Below are positions 7,883-11,219 of a stretch of 11,219 nucleotides of DNA, in pieces. The stretch comes from Polaribacter sp. GTDB taxonomy: Bacteria > Bacteroidota > Bacteroidia > Flavobacteriales > Flavobacteriaceae. The stretch lies in the NCBI GenBank assembly GCA_003537695.1, contig DPRC01000081.1, positions 4,728 to 15,946 on the forward strand, written 5' to 3'. Both the position numbers and the translations under genes were made by a program. Numbering within the stretch: position 1 is the stretch's first letter; every line of letters begins with the position of its first letter. A model generated the notes under the pieces. It did not search any database. It was not told where the DNA came from and was given only the letters and a program-made list of their open reading frames with translations.

Positions 7883-9064
7883 ATGAACATATTAGTTTTA
7901 AATGCCGGTTCTTCTTCGCTGAAGTATCAGGTAATCGAAATGCCTTCACAAGCAGTAAAATGTGTTGGAATTATCGAAAGAATTGGCATGGATGACGCCA
8001 TTTTTACACATGAAAAAAACAACAGCAAACACACCGAAGTCTTAGCCATATTAAATCATGAAATTGGTTTAAAAAAAATTGCCAAAACATTGATGGATGC
8101 CAAAATTGGTGTCATACATGCTGTTGACGAAATAGAAGCAGTTGGCCATAGAGTTGTGCATGGTGGAAGTAAGTTTAGCAAAACAGTCATCGCAGACCAA
8201 GAAGTAAAAGACAATATTAGAGATTTATTTGATCTAGCACCCTTGCACAATCCTGCAAACTTGACCGGAATAGAAATTTCTGAAACTATTTTTACCTCCG
8301 CAAAACAGGTTGCAATATTTGACACTGCGTTTCATCAAACAATGCCGAAAGAAGCCTATCAATATGCAATTCCGAATATTTATTTAGAGGAACATAAAAT
8401 TAGAGCTTACGGTTTTCATGGAACAAGTCATAAATATGTTTCAGAAAAAGCGATTGAACATTTAGGAAAAAAATCTAAAAACATTATTACCATTCATTTA
8501 GGTAATGGTTGCAGCATGTCTGCAATAAAAGATGGAAAAAGCATCGAAAACTCTTTAGGATTAGGTCCTATGAATGGTTTGGTTATGGGAACTCGTTGCG
8601 GAGACATTGATCAATCTGTCATATTCTTTTTAATGAAAAAATTGAACAAATCTATGGATGAAGTTAATGACTTATTACAAAAAGAATCTGGTTTGAAAGG
8701 ATTAACTGGTTTTTCTGATTTACGTGAAATTTCTGAAAATGCAGCAAATGGAAATAAGCATTGCCAAGATGCTTTGCATTTAGTGGGTTATAGAATTCGT
8801 AAATTTATCGGAAGCTATACAGCCATTTTAAATGGTTTAGATGCCATCGTTTTTACAGCAGGAATTGGAGAAAATTCAGCAATAATGAGAAAATTAGCCT
8901 GTGAAAATTTAGATTTTTTAGGAATTGATTTAAATTTAAAGGAAAATGAAATTCGTTCTAAAAAAATTAGAGAAATTCAGTCTGATGCCTCTCGTGTAAA
9001 GGTTTTGATAATCCCAACAAACGAAGAAATTGAGATTGCCAAACAGACCTACGAGTTATTGTAG
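7883..9064 (+). CDS. ackA: Acetate kinase
   Basis: AckA makes ATP and acetate from acetyl phosphate and ADP, or activates acetate in reverse. It forms a pathway with the pta gene 3 bp upstream. The 393-residue length is normal for the ASKHA-fold family. Residues matching the Methanosarcina thermophila active site are all present: Asn7, Ser10 and Ser12 in LVLNAGSSSLKYQ; Arg90 in GHRVVHGG; Asp147 in FDTAFHQTMP; His179 in GFHGTSHKYV; Arg238 in MGTRCGDID; and Glu381 in PTNEEIEIA. The nucleotide-binding motifs HLGNGCS (205-211) and FTAGIGENS (324-332) are also intact. Nothing suggests loss of activity. No strong terminator follows; the only hairpin after the stop is weak. Confidence 0.97.
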   Translation: MNILVLNAGSSSLKYQVIEMPSQAVKCVGIIERIGMDDAIFTHEKNNSKHTEVLAILNHEIGLKKIAKTLMDAKIGVIHAVDEIEAVGHRVVHGGSKFSKTVIADQEVKDNIRDLFDLAPLHNPANLTGIEISETIFTSAKQVAIFDTAFHQTMPKEAYQYAIPNIYLEEHKIRAYGFHGTSHKYVSEKAIEHLGKKSKNIITIHLGNGCSMSAIKDGKSIENSLGLGPMNGLVMGTRCGDIDQSVIFFLMKKLNKSMDEVNDLLQKESGLKGLTGFSDLREISENAANGNKHCQDALHLVGYRIRKFIGSYTAILNGLDAIVFTAGIGENSAIMRKLACENLDFLGIDLNLKENEIRSKKIREIQSDASRVKVLIIPTNEEIEIAKQTYELL

Positions 9065-9072
9065 TAATATTC

Positions 9073-9096
9073 ATACGCTTTAGTTGTATCTTTTTA
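9073..9096 (+). terminator. Weak candidate terminator after ackA
   Basis: ATAC and GTAT arms (with one further G-T pair) around a short loop are followed by CTTTTT, just after the ackA stop. The stem is only about five pairs, so termination here is uncertain. The remaining intergenic bases up to 9220 hold no better hairpin that I can see. Confidence 0.25.
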
Positions 9097-9220
9097 AAAG
9101 TACCACGCACACCTTTTGCCTTATGCTAAAACTTCAATCACGCTAAAAATTTCTTTAACGACTCCTTTTTAGGCGCTCCAACAAGGGTTTCTCCTCCTAA
9201 TAAATACAAGCAACAAAAAA

Positions 9221-9251
9221 TTGTAAAAGAGCTTTCAAATTTTTACATTTG
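9221..9251 (+). promoter_or_regulatory. Bacteroidota-type promoter of yebC
   Basis: TTG at 9221-9223 and TACATTTG at 9244-9251 with a 20-base spacer match the phylum consensus at every defined position. The predicted start near 9257-9260 gives a leader of about 20 bases to the yebC ATG at 9278. This is the best promoter match in the window. Confidence 0.75.
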
Positions 9252-9277
9252 TGTATTAATAAAAACGAAGAATAGAA

Positions 9278-9994
9278 ATGGGTAGAGCATTTGAACTTAG
9301 AAAGGGACGCAAAATGAAACGTTGGTCAGCAATGGCAAAAACATTTACCAGAATTGGTAAAGACATTGTAATGGCGATCAAAGACGGTGGTCCAAATCCT
9401 GATTCAAATTCGCGACTAAGAGCAGTTATGCAAAATGCAAAAGCCGCTAATATGCCTAAAGAGAACGTAGAGCGTGCCATAAAGAAAGCTACTGATAAAG
9501 ACACTGCTGATTATAAAGAAGTCTTGTTTGAAGGATATGCGCCGCATGGAATAGCCCTGCTTTTAGAGACAGCCACGGACAATAACAACAGGACGGTTGC
9601 AAATGTTAGGTCTGCTTTTAATAAGTGTGATGGGAATTTAGGGACTTCTGGTTCCGTGGTTTTTATGTTTGATCATGTATGTACTTTCACCATTAAAAAA
9701 GAGGATATTACAACAGACTTGGAAGAGTTGGAATTAGAATTGATAGATTTTGATGTCGAGGAAGTCTTTGATGACGAAGAAGGAATTATTATTTATGCTC
9801 CTTTTGAGCAATTTGGTGCCATTCAAACTTTCTTTGAAGCAAATAATGTAGAAATTTTATCTTCTGGATTTGAAAGAATCCCAACCACAACGAGCAAACT
9901 TTCGGAAGAACAGCAGACAGATGTAGAAAAACTTTTGGAAAAATTAGAAGAGGATGACGACGTGCAGCATGTGTACCATTCTATGGAAATGTAA
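9278..9994 (+). CDS. yebC: YebC/PmpR/TACO1 family protein
   Basis: This is a 238-residue member of the universal YebC family, with the usual three-domain length. Family members were long annotated as transcriptional regulators (PmpR binds DNA in Pseudomonas). The mitochondrial relative TACO1 and bacterial relatives are now tied to translation, notably at proline-rich stretches. Which role applies here cannot be told from sequence. The N-terminal MGRAFELRKGRKMKRWSAMA is the Bacteroidota version of the usual MAGHSKWANIKHRK start, and the ATG at 9278 is fixed by it. Conserved core segments are NAKAANMPKENVERAIKKA (53-71), EGYAPHGIALLLETATDNNN (85-104) and GNLGTSGSVVFMF (119-131). An acidic C-terminal helix ends the protein. 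It is a single-gene unit with its own promoter, converging on menE with 6 bp between stop codons. Confidence 0.94.
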   Translation: MGRAFELRKGRKMKRWSAMAKTFTRIGKDIVMAIKDGGPNPDSNSRLRAVMQNAKAANMPKENVERAIKKATDKDTADYKEVLFEGYAPHGIALLLETATDNNNRTVANVRSAFNKCDGNLGTSGSVVFMFDHVCTFTIKKEDITTDLEELELELIDFDVEEVFDDEEGIIIYAPFEQFGAIQTFFEANNVEILSSGFERIPTTTSKLSEEQQTDVEKLLEKLEEDDDVQHVYHSMEM

Positions 9995-10000
9995 AATACA

Positions 10001-11107
10001 TTAATTCAAATTAATTAAATCCAGTGTCTTTTGCCGTTGGATTTTTTTTGTTTCCGTTTCTGTAAAACGATCAATAAAGTAAATTTCCTTGGGGATTTCA
10101 AACCTAGAAAACAACTTTGAGTTCTTCATTTCACTATTGAGTTGATCTGGCGATTTGATCAACTTATCCTTAGATGACTCGATAAGCAACACTAACTTTT
10201 CGCCTAACTTTTCGTCTTTAATACCAGCTACAAAAAAACGTTGCACAATAATTTTTGATAATTTTTCTTCGATACTTTCTGGATGTAATTTAATTCCACC
10301 AGAATTAATTACGTTATCAAACCTCCCTAACCACTCAAACTGGCTATTTGAGATTAAACGAACCACATCATTTGTAAAAAGTACAGCATCCGAAATAGTG
10401 GTATTCTTTAGCACCAAACAATTTCTTTCATCCTTGTAAATTACTGTTTTGGGTAGGATTCTATAATATGATTTGTGATGCGACTGCTGATCCGTATTTT
10501 CATGTAATGCTGTAAAATTATTCAACTTTTTAACAGCAATGTGCGTAATCGTCTCTGTCATGCCATACGTTGCAAACACCGCTGCAACCACGTGCTGTAA
10601 TTTCTCTTGAAGAGCTTTAGAAACGGCACCTCCTCCAACAATCAGCTTCTTGATTTGATATAGTTTTTCTATCGAATTCTCTACCTGCAAAGGTACCATT
10701 GCAGAAAAATCATATGTTTTATAATTCTCTTTTAAAGGATTTGAATCCGCCGGAACTACATCCAAATGCCAACCTAAGGTAAGTGCCCTTACTAGCATCA
10801 TCTTACCCGCAATATAGGCTATTGGCAAACACAATAATGCGGTGGTTTTTTCTTTTAACGCAAAAAAGTCACCCGTGGCGGTAGCAGAATTCTGCATCTG
10901 ATCTTTTTGTAATTTGATTGCTTTTGGAGTTCCTGAAGAACCTGAAGTATGCACAATAACAACGTCATTATCAGAAAACCAATCTTTTAAAAAAGGATGC
11001 AATTCTCTAGAAAATTCAGCTGCATATGTCAATAGTGCATCTACCGTAGCAAACGAATTCGAGTTTAATTTAAAATCTTTATGAAAATTAGTAGGTTTTA
11101 ACTTCAT
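10001..11107 (-). CDS. menE: o-Succinylbenzoate-CoA ligase (short Bacteroidota form)
   Basis: MenE activates o-succinylbenzoate with ATP and CoA in menaquinone synthesis, in the cytoplasm. The protein is an adenylate-forming enzyme of 368 residues from the ATG at 11107. This is shorter than the 450-490 of E. coli or Bacillus MenE but normal for the compact Bacteroidota form, which lacks much of the N-terminal region. ANL-superfamily motifs are in order: the P-loop HTSGSSGTPKAIK (53-65), ATYGMTETITH (179-189), GRFDNVINSGGIKLHPE (261-277), and near the end TETKKIQR with the catalytic lysine (Lys355). A GTG three codons upstream also opens the frame, but the ATG is preferred. The gene follows another minus-strand gene by 19 bp, so it is probably in an operon that continues beyond the right edge. 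Another acyl-CoA ligase specificity is possible, but size and motifs favour MenE. Confidence 0.85.
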   Translation of the reverse strand: MKLKPTNFHKDFKLNSNSFATVDALLTYAAEFSRELHPFLKDWFSDNDVVIVHTSGSSGTPKAIKLQKDQMQNSATATGDFFALKEKTTALLCLPIAYIAGKMMLVRALTLGWHLDVVPADSNPLKENYKTYDFSAMVPLQVENSIEKLYQIKKLIVGGGAVSKALQEKLQHVVAAVFATYGMTETITHIAVKKLNNFTALHENTDQQSHHKSYYRILPKTVIYKDERNCLVLKNTTISDAVLFTNDVVRLISNSQFEWLGRFDNVINSGGIKLHPESIEEKLSKIIVQRFFVAGIKDEKLGEKLVLLIESSKDKLIKSPDQLNSEMKNSKLFSRFEIPKEIYFIDRFTETETKKIQRQKTLDLINLN

Positions 11108-11126
11108 CTTGAACACGATCGTTTAC

Positions 11127-11219
11127 TTACACTTTACTTGGTTTTATAATGTTACCTGTTAGCTTTTCCTTCCAGTTGGTCCATCCGTATTTTTTCGAAA
11201 ACAAAAACAGCATCAAAGG
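11127..11219 (-). CDS. C-terminal end of an unidentified, possibly membrane, protein (partial)
   Basis: The last 30 codons of a minus-strand reading frame run from the window edge to a TAA at 11127-11129. They encode a hydrophobic stretch (LMLFLF) followed by a basic, tryptophan-containing tail (SKKYGWTNWKEKLTGN). This looks like the end of a transmembrane helix and a short cytoplasmic tail. It lies 19 bp upstream of menE on the same strand, so co-transcription is likely. In related bacteria I recall CPBP-type intramembrane proteases beside menE, so that family is a guess; too little is visible to assign it. Confidence 0.55.
   Translation of the reverse strand, partial: PLMLFLFSKKYGWTNWKEKLTGNIIKPSKV

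Noticed and set aside
8056..8325. Minus-strand open frame inside ackA
   Set aside because: It is a shadow of the acetate kinase frame, which has a full set of active-site residues.
11108..11116. GTG start three codons upstream for MenE
   Set aside because: An ATG lies at 11107, within the same ribosome-binding distance of the upstream stop, and gives a better N-terminus.

Overview
The window is an AT-rich bacterial chromosome segment, most likely from a marine-type Flavobacteriaceae (Bacteroidota). The evidence is the protein sequence style, a short MenE, a YebC with the Bacteroidota-type N-terminus, mostly weak Shine-Dalgarno sites, and promoters matching the Bacteroidota consensus TTG-N20-TAnnTTTG. 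Genus cannot be fixed by eye. There is no sign of phage, transposon, CRISPR, tRNA or rRNA. Every complete gene is intact.

Left part (1-3807, all on the minus strand): transcription runs from an OsmC-family thiol peroxidase-like gene through an NADPH-dependent FMN reductase, a glutaredoxin-fold protein without any cysteine, and a MarR-family regulator. A pirin follows, then a partial FadH-type 2,4-dienoyl-CoA reductase cut by the window edge. The first four genes are tightly packed behind one good promoter (3850-3880), whose spacer holds a 12-bp palindrome. I infer a regulon for oxidant, quinone or electrophile stress controlled by the MarR protein. The pirin ends in a clear terminator, and fadH has its own 18-bp palindrome just upstream of its start.

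Middle part (4066-9064, plus strand): a carboxyltransferase subunit of an MCC-type acyl-CoA carboxylase stands alone, closed by a rho-independent terminator. It is followed by pta-ackA, 3 bp apart, which interconverts acetyl-CoA and acetate with ATP formation. The carboxylase and Pta-AckA (and, separately, FadH) all touch acyl-CoA metabolism, but nothing in the sequence ties them into one pathway.

Right part (9065-11219): yebC on the plus strand has a textbook promoter. It converges, with only 6 bp between stop codons, on menE (o-succinylbenzoate-CoA ligase, menaquinone synthesis). MenE is preceded on the same strand by the last 30 codons of another gene that looks like a membrane protein.

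Most of the window is ordinary core metabolism. The parts most worth a second look are the cysteine-free glutaredoxin-like protein in its redox operon and the operator-like palindromes in the two minus-strand regulatory regions. I do not see a clearly novel large system.
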